From DASPJR01 sp035628505 (GTDB taxonomy: Bacteria > Planctomycetota > SZUA-567 > H5-PLA8), in assembly GCA_035628505.1 (NCBI GenBank), contig DASPJR010000119.1, positions 1 through 28,104 on the forward strand: a DNA stretch of 28,104 bases. Direction: 5' to 3'. Positions 1-7,312 of the stretch are shown piece after piece. Each line of letters begins with the position of its first letter. Positions within the stretch are counted from its first letter, which is position 1. Below the pieces are notes generated by a model. It saw only the letters and a program-made list of their open reading frames with translations. It was not told where the DNA came from and made no database searches. The translations under genes and the position numbers were made by a program.

Positions 1-36
1 TTGGAGTCGTTTTTCGTTCACGATGCCAGGACCCCC

Positions 37-70
37 AGACTCCGAGACTCCAGACTCCCAGACTGGAGTC
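37..70. repeat. Short tandem array of AGACTCC units in front of the first gene
   Basis: AGACTCC-like units begin at 37, 45, 52 and 60, so the spacing is 8, 7 and 8. The last unit turns into GGAGTC at 65-70, which can pair with GACTCC at 53-58 (6-bp stem, 6-nt loop). The GGAG of this element (65-68) sits 6 nt before the ATG at 75 and is the only Shine-Dalgarno-like sequence there, so the repeat seems to supply the ribosome-binding site. Whether the stem hides that site is inference. Confidence 0.6.
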
Positions 71-74
71 CCCC

Positions 75-1640
75 ATGCCCGTTCGCATCAGCAAGTTCAT
101 CAACGGTTACGTAACCCCCGAAGACGTCGGCCCCGACCTTAAAGTCCGCAAAGGCCTGCCGCCGTTCATGCTCAGCTTCACCAGCGACTACAAGCCGGTG
201 ATGACCTGGAACACCACGCGAACGTGTAACCTGCGCTGCGTCCACTGCTACTCCGACAGCGAAACCAAATCCTACGCGGGCGAACTCACCCACGAGCAGG
301 CCCTGAAGATGCTCGACGACATGGCCGAGTACGGCGTGCCGATCCTCCTCTTCTCCGGCGGCGAGCCGCTCATGCGCAAGCGCGTCTTTGAGCTCATGGC
401 TTACGCGCGCAAAGTCGGCGTGCGGCCCACGCTCTCCACCAACGGCACGCTGATCAGCAAGGATGTCGCCAAGAACATGAAGCGCGCGGGCCTCGGCTAC
501 GCGGGCATTTCGATGGACGGCTACGGCGACACGAACGATAAATTCCGCGGCAAAGTTGGCGCGTTCGACGCCATGGTCAAAGGCGTCGAAAACTGTCTCA
601 GCGAAGGCGTCAAAGTCTCGCTGCGCTTCACTGTCACGCAGCACAACGCTCAGGATCTGCCGAAGGTCTTCGATTTCCTCGAGCAGAAAAATCTGCCGCG
701 CATGTGTGTTTACCACCTCGTCTATTCCGGCCGCGGCAGCGACATCATGGCTGACGACGTCGAGAGAAAGTTCAGCCGCACGATCGTCGATCAGATCATT
801 GACCGCGCCGAGTACTTCCACAAGAAGGGCTTCGAGAAAGACATCTTAACGATCGACAACCACTGCGACGGCCCGTACCTGATCATCAAGCTGCGCGAGA
901 AAGGCAAGCACAAGCTCGCCGACGACATCTATCAACTGCTCCTCAAGCAGGGCGGCAACCGTAGCGGCATCGGATTCGGCGACGTCGACAATCTCGGCAA
1001 CGTCCACGCCGATCAGTTCAGTTGGGATTACTCCTGGGGCAATGTGAAGCAGAAGACGTTCCGGCAGATCTGGGACGGCATCAGCAACGAGACCATCGCC
1101 GCGTACAAGTATCGCAAGCCGCTGATCAAAGGGCGCTGCGGCAAATGCCAGTTCTTCGAGATCTGCAACGGAAACTTCCGCGCGCGCGCCAAATTCGCCA
1201 CCGGCGACAACTGGGAAAGCGATCCGGCGTGCTATCTTACCGACGATGAGATCAACGTCTACAAGGACGCGCAGGGCAACTACCACAGCCACGATCCGAA
1301 GATCGAATCCGAAACTGAAGAGCTCAAGCAGAAGGCCGAACACTACCGCAAGCTGGGCTTCAATGTTCCGCTGGCTCTGGCCGGAGAAGCTGCCGGCTGC
1401 CTGAGCGCCATTCCGAAGAAGGTCTCAGAGGATTATCTGGCGCAGGCGAAGATCCTGGGCAACACGACTGAGGCGGCAGCGGCGGCCGAAGCCGAATTCA
1501 CCAAGCCCGATCCCAAGCGTCTGGCCGAAGTCGAGCGCCTCAGGCCCGAAGCGCTGCAGGACGCCGAAAACGCCAAAGGCATCAACCCGACGCTCGAGCA
1601 GCTCCAACTCAGCGGCGCAACCGGCGCGGCGGGCGCGTAG
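75..1640 (+). CDS. ahbC: Radical SAM/SPASM protein, AhbC/NirJ-like (probable 12,18-didecarboxysiroheme deacetylase) with a C-terminal extension
   Basis: A 521-residue radical SAM enzyme. The 4Fe-4S motif CNLRCVHC gives Cys51, Cys55 and Cys58, followed by GGEP at 95-98. A second cysteine cluster (Cys355, 358, 364, 386) fits the auxiliary Fe-S site of the SPASM-like NirJ/AhbC/AhbD group. The N-terminal ISKF...PP..LSF segment and the YHLVYSGRGSD block at about 213-223 resemble AhbC, which removes acetate side chains from 12,18-didecarboxysiroheme in the alternative siroheme-to-heme route; this is a resemblance from memory of the family, not a search. AhbC proteins are usually near 400 residues. 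Here about 110 further residues (410-521), rich in Ala, Glu and Lys and probably helical, are added. No other heme gene is adjacent, but a HemW/HemN-like gene lies at 17922-19265. A role as another peptide- or tetrapyrrole-modifying radical SAM enzyme is not excluded. Start: ATG with GGAG 6 nt upstream. Confidence 0.75.
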   Translation: MPVRISKFINGYVTPEDVGPDLKVRKGLPPFMLSFTSDYKPVMTWNTTRTCNLRCVHCYSDSETKSYAGELTHEQALKMLDDMAEYGVPILLFSGGEPLMRKRVFELMAYARKVGVRPTLSTNGTLISKDVAKNMKRAGLGYAGISMDGYGDTNDKFRGKVGAFDAMVKGVENCLSEGVKVSLRFTVTQHNAQDLPKVFDFLEQKNLPRMCVYHLVYSGRGSDIMADDVERKFSRTIVDQIIDRAEYFHKKGFEKDILTIDNHCDGPYLIIKLREKGKHKLADDIYQLLLKQGGNRSGIGFGDVDNLGNVHADQFSWDYSWGNVKQKTFRQIWDGISNETIAAYKYRKPLIKGRCGKCQFFEICNGNFRARAKFATGDNWESDPACYLTDDEINVYKDAQGNYHSHDPKIESETEELKQKAEHYRKLGFNVPLALAGEAAGCLSAIPKKVSEDYLAQAKILGNTTEAAAAAEAEFTKPDPKRLAEVERLRPEALQDAENAKGINPTLEQLQLSGATGAAGA

Positions 1641-1646
1641 TCATTT

Positions 1647-1674
1647 CGGATTGCGGATTTCGGATTGTGGATTA
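1647..1674. repeat. Perfect heptamer tandem array (CGGATTG type), four units
   Basis: CGGATTG (1647), CGGATTT (1654), CGGATTG (1661) and TGGATTA (1668) follow one another with exact 7-nt spacing, beginning six bases after the stop of the AhbC-like gene. This is one of several 7-nt arrays in the window, comparable in design to the heptanucleotide STRR repeats known from cyanobacteria. Confidence 0.75.
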
Positions 1675-1964
1675 ACGAGGCGGCGCGGCTATGTTACGCC
1701 CGCGCAGGAGCCCTCGTGAAACGCGGCCTCCCCTCAATATACTAAGATGCTTTGCACTCTTGATTTGACCGGACTTTCTTTGGAAATTTTTTGGTGTATC
1801 CCTAAGACCATTGCAACCGGTTATCTGCACGTGGTTTGCACGATAAAAAAGTTGCGTCTTTCGCGCGGATTTTTTGGAAACTCGGAAACGCCTACGGCTC
1901 GCCCGGAAAGACGACCACAATAGGCTGTGCCTGCTCATGTTGAGGCCGCATGGCGCATCGTCGC

Positions 1965-2400
1965 CCGCGAGCCCGCGAAGCGGGCGGAAGCATAGTAGCC
2001 CACGGCGGGCAGCCGTGGGACACCAGGCACGTGATGAATTGCAGAGCCCCGGAACGGGGCGGCAGAGAAACGCGACGCTTTGTCACGATTCTATTTCGCC
2101 CTTTCAGGGCTTCGCATCGAACCGACGTCGGTTCCAGGGGCGTTGCCCCTGGCTTTCATAGATCAGCCCGCTGGGCTGAGAAACAGAACCGGTGATTGCG
2201 CCCTGATCGGCTGGGTGGCGCCGAAAGCTGCGCAGCAGCTATCCGGTGTCGAGCTCCGCGAGATTTCAACGCAGAACCAGAATGCTTTTCCGCCGAACGG
2301 CCGCCCCTTCTAAGCGCCAAAGGCGCGCGCTATAACAGCCTGGGGTGAAGCCCCAGGAAATCCGACGTACACACGTTTCTCAGGGCTGAAAGCCCGAACT
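1965..2400. repeat. Dense cluster of REP-like palindromes in a gap without a gene (1641-2447)
   Basis: At least eight short hairpins are packed here: CCCGC/GCGGG near 1971-1983, CCCACGGC/GCCGTGGG (1999-2019), GCCCC/GGGGC in the element at 2043-2071, GCCCT/AGGGC (about 2098-2110), CCAGGGGC/GCCCCTGG (about 2136-2154), CAGCCC/GGGCTG (about 2164-2178), GCGCC/GGCGC (about 2317-2330), CTGGGG/CCCCAG (about 2339-2357) and GGGCT/AGCCC (about 2383-2396). The gap also holds GGTGGCGCC-type sequence at 2213-2250 related to the inverted element at 4025-4194. The open frames across it are produced by the repeats and show no family features. The rest of 1675-1964 shows nothing I can name. Confidence 0.7.
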
Positions 2401-2447
2401 AAAAAAGCGGAAACATGGTTGAGTGTTCTCGACTGTCCCTAGTCTTA

Positions 2448-3188
2448 CTAAGCCTTTAGCTTCTGCACGAGCTCTGAGATGAGCGTACGCGCGCCAACTT
2501 CCACGTTCTGGACATCACGCTCGATTGCGATAACGAAGCGGTTATGAGCTCCTTTGTCGCCGCCTTCCTTAATCTTTTCGAGCGCCTCCTTGGCGCCCTT
2601 TGACAGCTTTATGTGCTGGCCGCTGCAAATCACGCCGATCAGCCCGTTAAGCATCATGAAGTCGCCTGTAGGCGTCTTGATTTTGTCCGCTTGGTTAATT
2701 TTTTCATATAGATCAACAATGAGACTCTCGATCATACGGCGTGATTGAACGAGGCACCCATCGTAAAACTGATACTTGAACATACCATTTATCTGCCAAG
2801 TAAGGTCCGAATAAAATTTACGAAGGCCGTCTACGAGGTTCTTTGGAATGATCGTGTCCACGACGACCACGTTTGGTTTTTGTAATAGTCCCAAGTATTT
2901 TTGATCAAGCATTGCTCGGCCTTTGAGTGAGAGTTTTATTTTTCCCTCCAAGAATATCACCAGCTGCTTTTTTGCCTCGAGGTTTCGCTTCAGAAAGCGA
3001 TGGCGTGTTGCTGGTCGAAGCCCTACAGCCGCCATCATTTCGTTCAGGGACTCAGGCGTAGTAGAATAGCCTAAATCATAATGATCGTGAAACCACAACA
3101 GGGCTAAAGCTGCGTCGGCCTGCGTCGGGTTCTCCGACGATAACGCCGACGCGAATTGCGCTAGATTTGCTACACCGGTGAGCATCAT
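2448..3188 (-). CDS. Uncharacterised protein with a winged-helix-like N-terminus and a DUF4145/HEPN-like C-terminus
   Basis: A 246-residue protein without signal peptide or membrane helix. Residues about 20-95 look like a winged-helix segment (short helices, then the KIKLSLKGRAML wing/helix). Residues about 120-246 contain the pattern QSRRMIESLIVDLYE, a spacer, FMMLNGLIGVI and GGDKGAHNRF, which is the layout of DUF4145-like domains and of a widespread unnamed family ending in a G(D/N)xxAHN block; these belong to or resemble the HEPN fold. The canonical HEPN RNase motif Rx4-6H is not obvious, so catalysis cannot be claimed. It overlaps the upstream gene by ATGA (3185-3188), so the two are co-translated. 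Base composition is visibly more AT-rich than the flanking operons, which suggests transfer. Either of two adjacent ATGs (3188 or 3185) could be the start; GGAGG stands directly before them. Confidence 0.7.
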   Translation of the reverse strand: MMLTGVANLAQFASALSSENPTQADAALALLWFHDHYDLGYSTTPESLNEMMAAVGLRPATRHRFLKRNLEAKKQLVIFLEGKIKLSLKGRAMLDQKYLGLLQKPNVVVVDTIIPKNLVDGLRKFYSDLTWQINGMFKYQFYDGCLVQSRRMIESLIVDLYEKINQADKIKTPTGDFMMLNGLIGVICSGQHIKLSKGAKEALEKIKEGGDKGAHNRFVIAIERDVQNVEVGARTLISELVQKLKA

Positions 3189-3736
3189 TCCTCCGTTATA
3201 CGACTAAGCATGGATTTGACGTACGTAATGCCGGAATGGGTAACCTTGTAAGTCTTTCGTCCTTGCCGACTCGATCCAGATTTTTCGAGCTGGATTACTA
3301 GGGCGGGTCTCTGATCTTTTAGCCGCGTGAATGACTTTGTGATATTTGAAACGGGCTCGCCAATGTGCTTTAACTGGTTTTGGACAAGTTGTGATCCCCA
3401 AGATTCTTTTCCTTCGTGCTGCTGGAACCAGTATGCGACGACCAGCGCCCTCTCGTCCTCAGTACTCGGCCGAGCCATGTGGAAAAATTCGGCTACGTCC
3501 TTGAATTGCCTCTGCTCTAACTCTTCTGAATCGCGCTCTAGCCCTTTCGGTTCCGCTTGACTCTTTTGCGGTTTTACGGCTGGCACGTTCAACAACTTCA
3601 CCTCATGTACTTCTGCGGCCCATCGCAGCACTCGCTCTTTCGCGTTTGGCTGCAATCCACTGAGTGCCTGGCTCACGGACTCCATAGCCTTCAACTCTGC
3701 TGCCGGGTCCGTCTTTACCTCCTGCGCTTCACTCAT
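3185..3736 (-). CDS. Uncharacterised protein with a C-terminal winged-helix-like domain
   Basis: A 183-residue protein and first gene of a two-gene cassette. Residues 1-75 are polar and helical. Residues about 80-183 hold a conserved-looking block: an EDERALVVAYWFQ helix, SQLVQNQLKHIGEPVSNITKS, and RKTYKVTHSGITYVKSML at the end, which reads as a winged-helix fold (recognition helix around the VSNITKSFTRLK stretch, then a basic wing). I recognise this pattern only as a family of hypothetical proteins. Start: ATG at 3736 with a strong AAGGAGA about 10 nt upstream. The ATGA overlap with the next gene suggests the two products act together, perhaps as a DNA-binding regulator with a HEPN-like partner; a defence or toxin-antitoxin role is inference only. 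Confidence 0.7.
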   Translation of the reverse strand: MSEAQEVKTDPAAELKAMESVSQALSGLQPNAKERVLRWAAEVHEVKLLNVPAVKPQKSQAEPKGLERDSEELEQRQFKDVAEFFHMARPSTEDERALVVAYWFQQHEGKESWGSQLVQNQLKHIGEPVSNITKSFTRLKDQRPALVIQLEKSGSSRQGRKTYKVTHSGITYVKSMLSRITEE

Positions 3737-3937
3737 TGCTCAAATCTCCTTTCGTGTCTTGGCGTACACATAACCATATAACTGGAAAGATGTCAAACAA
3801 GCAGACTCATGAATTTCAATAGGTATTTTCTCACACATGAGCTGACGCATGAGCTAAGATCAGAGGATTTTATGGAAGTCTTTCAAGCCAAAAGGTTTAT
3901 CCGTTGAGCCATAGGACGTTGGCACACGATTAATACC

Positions 3938-3967
3938 AGAGCCCCGGAACGGAGCGGCAGAGAAGCA
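3938..3967. repeat. Second copy of the AGAGCCCCGGAACG repeat
   Basis: This copy matches the element at 2043-2071 through AGAGCCCCGGAACG, a one-base change, then GCGGCAGAGAA. The two copies bracket the winged-helix/HEPN-like cassette (2448-3736) in the same orientation. The single change weakens the GCCCC/GGGGC stem here. Confidence 0.65.
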
Positions 3968-4024
3968 TTTCCCAGGGCCGCGTGGCATCTCTTTGCGTGC
4001 GAAGCGCGGCTTTCTCCTGATGTT

Positions 4025-4194
4025 GGGTGCCACCGAGTTGCGGAGCAAATCGGTGATTGGAGCGTGTATCTTTGCCGGGCGGGCAGTCACATCAGCGCCA
4101 GGAACTCGCAGCGCTTAGCCGACTTTTGAGCGCCCGGTGTTCGCAGCATCCGTCCGCCGATCGCACTGATCTGCTCCGCAGCTCAGTGGCACCC
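4025..4194. repeat. Inverted-repeat element of about 170 bp (MITE-like or large hairpin)
   Basis: The arm 4025-4060 begins GGGTGCCACCGAGTTGCGGA. The reverse complement of 4157-4194 begins GGGTGCCACTGAGCTGCGGA and continues with the same pattern, so the arms share roughly 30 of 37 positions. The spacer is about 96 bp and encodes nothing recognisable. A related, degraded sequence is present near 2213-2250. No target-site duplication was found by eye. The remainder of the gap 3737-4479 holds a CATGAGCT direct repeat (3836 and 3848) and no supported gene. Confidence 0.6.
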
Positions 4195-4479
4195 CGGTGG
4201 AGTGCAAGCCGCGATCAACACGCAAAGCAATGCCACCCGCCGTCCCCTTTATTCACCGGAAAGCTGCGTCGCGGCGTTATTAACAGCCTAAAAAATGCGA
4301 CTCGCGTTGCTGGAGAAAATGCAAGTCACCAGGCGCCACGGGTAAGTCGAATATCGTTTCTGGCAACCATGTATTCAGGCCGGGACTGGAAGTGCGCACA
4401 TTCATAAGGTCTGAACTTTGCTGCTACTCCACGATGTCGATCTCGTTTGAAAACGGGAGTAGCATAGAGGACTAAGGTC

Positions 4480-4965
4480 ATGAAATGTTATTCGAAGATG
4501 CTGTGTTTCTTACTGGGCATTGGGCTTCTTGTGAGCACCCACGCCGCTCAAGAGCCTTCTAAAGACCACGCTATAGATGTAAGCATCCCTTCGGAATTGC
4601 AGTGGAACGACGTTCCTTCACTTCCCCCCGGAGCGAAGATGGCAGTGCTGCAGGGTGACCCGATGAAACCCGGTACCTTTACGATGAGGATGCGCTTTCC
4701 GAAAAACTGGCAGGTGCCGCCACACACGCACCCAGTCGACGAAAACGTCACCGTCCTCTCCGGCACTTTACATATCGGGCATGGTGACCGCTTTGATAAA
4801 TCTGCGGCGAAGGCCTTCTCGACCGGTACGTACTATAGCATGCCGGCAAATATGGTGCATTTCGGATATGTTGACGAAGAGACGGTCATTCAAGTTCACG
4901 GACAAGGCCCGTGGGGCATAAAGTACATCAATCCAGCAGACGATCCGCGCCAAGGCAAAAGTTAA
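4480..4965 (+). CDS. Secreted single-domain cupin protein
   Basis: A 161-residue protein with a signal peptide: Lys near the N-terminus, hydrophobic core at about 7-20, likely cleavage after HAA (residue 23). The cupin motif 1 is PHTHPVDENVTVLSG, giving metal-ligand candidates His82, His84 and Glu88; motif 2 (PANMVH) gives His127. It should be a metal-binding beta-barrel exported to the periplasm, but substrate and reaction cannot be read from the sequence. It stands alone: its upstream gap is repeats, and the next gene starts 358 bp later. Start: ATG with TAGAGGA about 9 nt upstream. Confidence 0.85.
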   Translation: MKCYSKMLCFLLGIGLLVSTHAAQEPSKDHAIDVSIPSELQWNDVPSLPPGAKMAVLQGDPMKPGTFTMRMRFPKNWQVPPHTHPVDENVTVLSGTLHIGHGDRFDKSAAKAFSTGTYYSMPANMVHFGYVDEETVIQVHGQGPWGIKYINPADDPRQGKS

Positions 4966-5323
4966 CTCGGAGTTTCAATCGGGAAAAGCTCCGTACGCGC
5001 CAATTGGCAGTCGCACTGGCCAGGCCGCATTAAAGCCGCGGCCGAGCCAGTGGCACGTTTTTCTGGACAACGCCTCAATCTCTGCGCACCTCCGCGTCCT
5101 CTGAGTCTCTGCGGTGAAGTCGTTAAAAAACCTACATACAAAAAAGGTCCGCTCACTTCGCAATTGACTTGGAAAATATTCGCGGCCGGCACGCAAACTG
5201 GTGCCACGCCCACGCGGACGCCTCGCGAGCTCGCCAGGCGGTCGCGCCAAGTTGTTTGACAATTGAGTGATCTGGGCATTGAATGCGGATCGAATCGTTC
5301 GGCTGCCCGGAACAAGGTGGTAA
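4966..5323. other. Intergenic gap before the kinase gene
   Basis: No gene is supported here. The gap carries one copy of the TTAACGACTTCA/CRCRGAGG repeat (5081-5128) and otherwise unremarkable sequence. The kinase ribosome-binding site AAGGTGG lies at the end, just before the ATG at 5324. Confidence 0.6.
5081..5128 (-). repeat. TTAACGACTTCA-headed CRCRGAGG repeat, copy 1
   Basis: Read on the minus strand it runs TTAACGACTTCACCGCAGAG and then CAGAGGA, CGCGGAGG and CGCAGAG units. The same head and units recur at 7240-7288, 12813-12890 and 17831-17916, with a shortened relative at 20921-20956. Confidence 0.75.
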
Positions 5324-7147
5324 ATGGGTTCATCCCCCAACGACAGGCGCGACCACGAACGTCAGAACCCGCCTTCAGACCGTACTCTGAAGGAGATTGG
5401 CGGATTCGAAATCGTCAGCAAGCTCGGCCAGGGAGCGATGGGGGCGGTGTTTAAAGCGCGCCAGGCGTCGCTCGACCGTTTCGTCGCCCTCAAGATTCTT
5501 CCTCAATCCTTTGCCCGGGATGCCACCTTCATCGAACGCTTTCAACGTGAAGCGCGTGCGTCGGCACGGCTCAACCATCCAAATGTGGTGCAGGGTATCG
5601 CCGTCGGGAAGGACGAGAAGACAGGCCTGTGGTACTTCGCGATGGAACTCGTCGAGGGCCCGACGCTTAAGGCCGTGCTTGAAGAGCAGCATGTCCTTCC
5701 CGAAGCACGCGCAACTCAAATCATCAGCGATATCGCGCGCGCGCTTGAGTGCGCCGTCAAGAACAACATCGTTCACCGCGATATTAAGCCGGACAACATC
5801 TTAATCGCGCCCACCGGTGAGGCAAAGCTCGCGGATCTCGGCCTGGCGAAAAACCTGGGCGATGATACAGGCACAACCGTGGCCGGGCAGGCGGTCGGCA
5901 CCCCCAATTACATGTCCCCCGAACAAGCCCGCGGCGAAGGCCACAAGGTGGACATCCGCACCGACATCTATGCCCTCGGAGCCACCTACTATCACCTGGT
6001 TACCGGCAGGCCCCCTTTCGCCGGCGCAACGGGCGCAGTCGTGATGGCGAAACATCTGACCGATCCGCCGCCCCGCGCGCACGAAGCCAATCCCAAAGTC
6101 AGCGAAGCCTGCAGCAATCTGATCGTTAAAATGATGGCCAAGAAGCGCGAGCAGCGTATTCAGACACCAACCGAATTGCTGGAAAAGCTCAGCCAGTTGA
6201 GCCAGAGCCCGCAGGCACCGAAGTCTCCCCTGCGTGCCCGCCCCGCGTCTTCAGAGACGCAGCGGCGCGCGCCGCCTCCGCCTCAATATCGAAAGCTGCT
6301 GCCGCTGGCCGCGGCAGGTATACTCGTGGGCATCGTTGGAGTCGGTATGTATTTGAACTCCGGCAAATCGGTCACCGATACTCCCATTGAAAACAGCGCA
6401 ACGCCACCGGCGGCGTCAAACCCCCAGGCTCCAGTCCCGCCAGCTGTCGCAGCCGGGCAGGGACAACGATCTTGGCCGGGCGACAGAACCGGACTGCTGT
6501 TTCTTCTTGCGCCCGGCAAGCCAGCCCTGGTCTTTCATCCCGTGACCAAGGCCGAGACTTCGGTCGCGCTGGTCCCCCGCGGCAATGCGAAAATCGACGC
6601 ACAGGGCCACCTGGATGTGCGCAAAGGCGCCTACCTGATCTCCGGCGCTAACGATTTGCTGCTGCAGGCCTGCAAGGCCTCAAACGAACTCAGCATTGAG
6701 GCATCCTTCCATCCCGACAATTTAACCCAGAGCGGACCGGCGCGAATCATTTCATTTTCCACCGACGGCTCAACGCGCAACTTTACGCTCGGGCAGGATG
6801 GCGCGAAGCTGATTCTACGGCTACGCACCACGAAGACAGGTCCGAATGGCTCCTCTCCTCAGACGGACCTCTGCACGCTCAGCGCGCCAGAGATGCATCA
6901 CGTTATCGTCTCTTATTCGCGCGGACGCCTGCTGTGCTTTCTGAATGGGAAACAGGTTCTCTCCAGCGACGGCGTCAGCGGCGATTTCAGCAATTGGACG
7001 CCGCAGCACTTTTTGCTGGGAGATGAGTACGCCAATCCGCGCGACTGGTCTGGAAAAATCGAGGCGGTTGCGATTTACAGCCGCGCGATCCAGTCCGCCG
7101 AAGCCGAACGAAATTATCAGCACTTCAAAAGCGCGCGAGCGAAGTGA
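5324..7147 (+). CDS. Membrane-bound serine/threonine protein kinase with a C-terminal LamG-like domain
   Basis: A 607-residue PknB-type kinase. The catalytic domain spans about 27-292: Gly-loop GQGAMG (35-40), Lys57 in VALKIL, HRDIKPDN (151-158; Asp153 catalytic, Asn158), DLG at 171-173 where many kinases have DFG, GTPNYMSPE (192-200) and DIYALGATYYHLVTGRPPF. A Pro-rich linker follows, then one membrane helix at about 324-345. The outer part (about 440-603) resembles a LamG/concanavalin-like jelly-roll (HHVIVSYSRGRLLCFLNGK, then a GKIEAVAIYSRAI block). The topology suggests an outside binding domain coupled to a cytoplasmic kinase; the ligand is unknown. Kinases of this layout are common in Planctomycetota. 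AAGGTGG just upstream supports the ATG at 5324. Confidence 0.93.
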   Translation: MGSSPNDRRDHERQNPPSDRTLKEIGGFEIVSKLGQGAMGAVFKARQASLDRFVALKILPQSFARDATFIERFQREARASARLNHPNVVQGIAVGKDEKTGLWYFAMELVEGPTLKAVLEEQHVLPEARATQIISDIARALECAVKNNIVHRDIKPDNILIAPTGEAKLADLGLAKNLGDDTGTTVAGQAVGTPNYMSPEQARGEGHKVDIRTDIYALGATYYHLVTGRPPFAGATGAVVMAKHLTDPPPRAHEANPKVSEACSNLIVKMMAKKREQRIQTPTELLEKLSQLSQSPQAPKSPLRARPASSETQRRAPPPPQYRKLLPLAAAGILVGIVGVGMYLNSGKSVTDTPIENSATPPAASNPQAPVPPAVAAGQGQRSWPGDRTGLLFLLAPGKPALVFHPVTKAETSVALVPRGNAKIDAQGHLDVRKGAYLISGANDLLLQACKASNELSIEASFHPDNLTQSGPARIISFSTDGSTRNFTLGQDGAKLILRLRTTKTGPNGSSPQTDLCTLSAPEMHHVIVSYSRGRLLCFLNGKQVLSSDGVSGDFSNWTPQHFLLGDEYANPRDWSGKIEAVAIYSRAIQSAEAERNYQHFKSARAK

Positions 7148-7239
7148 ACGATCAGCTGGCCGCGTGACATCCGCCTGACAGTCTCCGCATCATTTGCAGA
7201 AGTGTTAGACACTGAAATCAATCGCCATACATCAAAAAC

Positions 7240-7288
7240 TCTGCACGCCTCCGCGTCCTCTGCGCCTCTGCGGTGAAGTCGTTAAAAG
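7240..7288 (-). repeat. TTAACGACTTCA-headed CRCRGAGG repeat, copy 2, between convergent genes
   Basis: On the minus strand it reads TTAACGACTTCACCGCAGAG and then CGCAGAGGA, CGCGGAGG and CGTGCAGAG-like units. It lies between the ends of the kinase gene (plus) and the protease gene (minus), a position compatible with a transcription-end function, though this copy lacks a clear self-complementary stem. Confidence 0.75.
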
Positions 7289-7312
7289 ATCGTTCTAAGG
7301 GAGCAGCCCGCG

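Noticed and set aside
1874..2313. Overlapping open frames in the hairpin cluster
   Set aside because: They are made of palindromic repeats, overlap in several frames and have no ribosome-binding site or family features.
1965..2400. Possible CRISPR array
   Set aside because: The palindromes differ in sequence and spacing; there are no constant repeats with regular unique spacers and no cas genes.
4057..4407. Open frame of 116 codons on the plus strand
   Set aside because: It crosses one arm of the inverted element at 4025-4194, has no Shine-Dalgarno and its composition is not protein-like.
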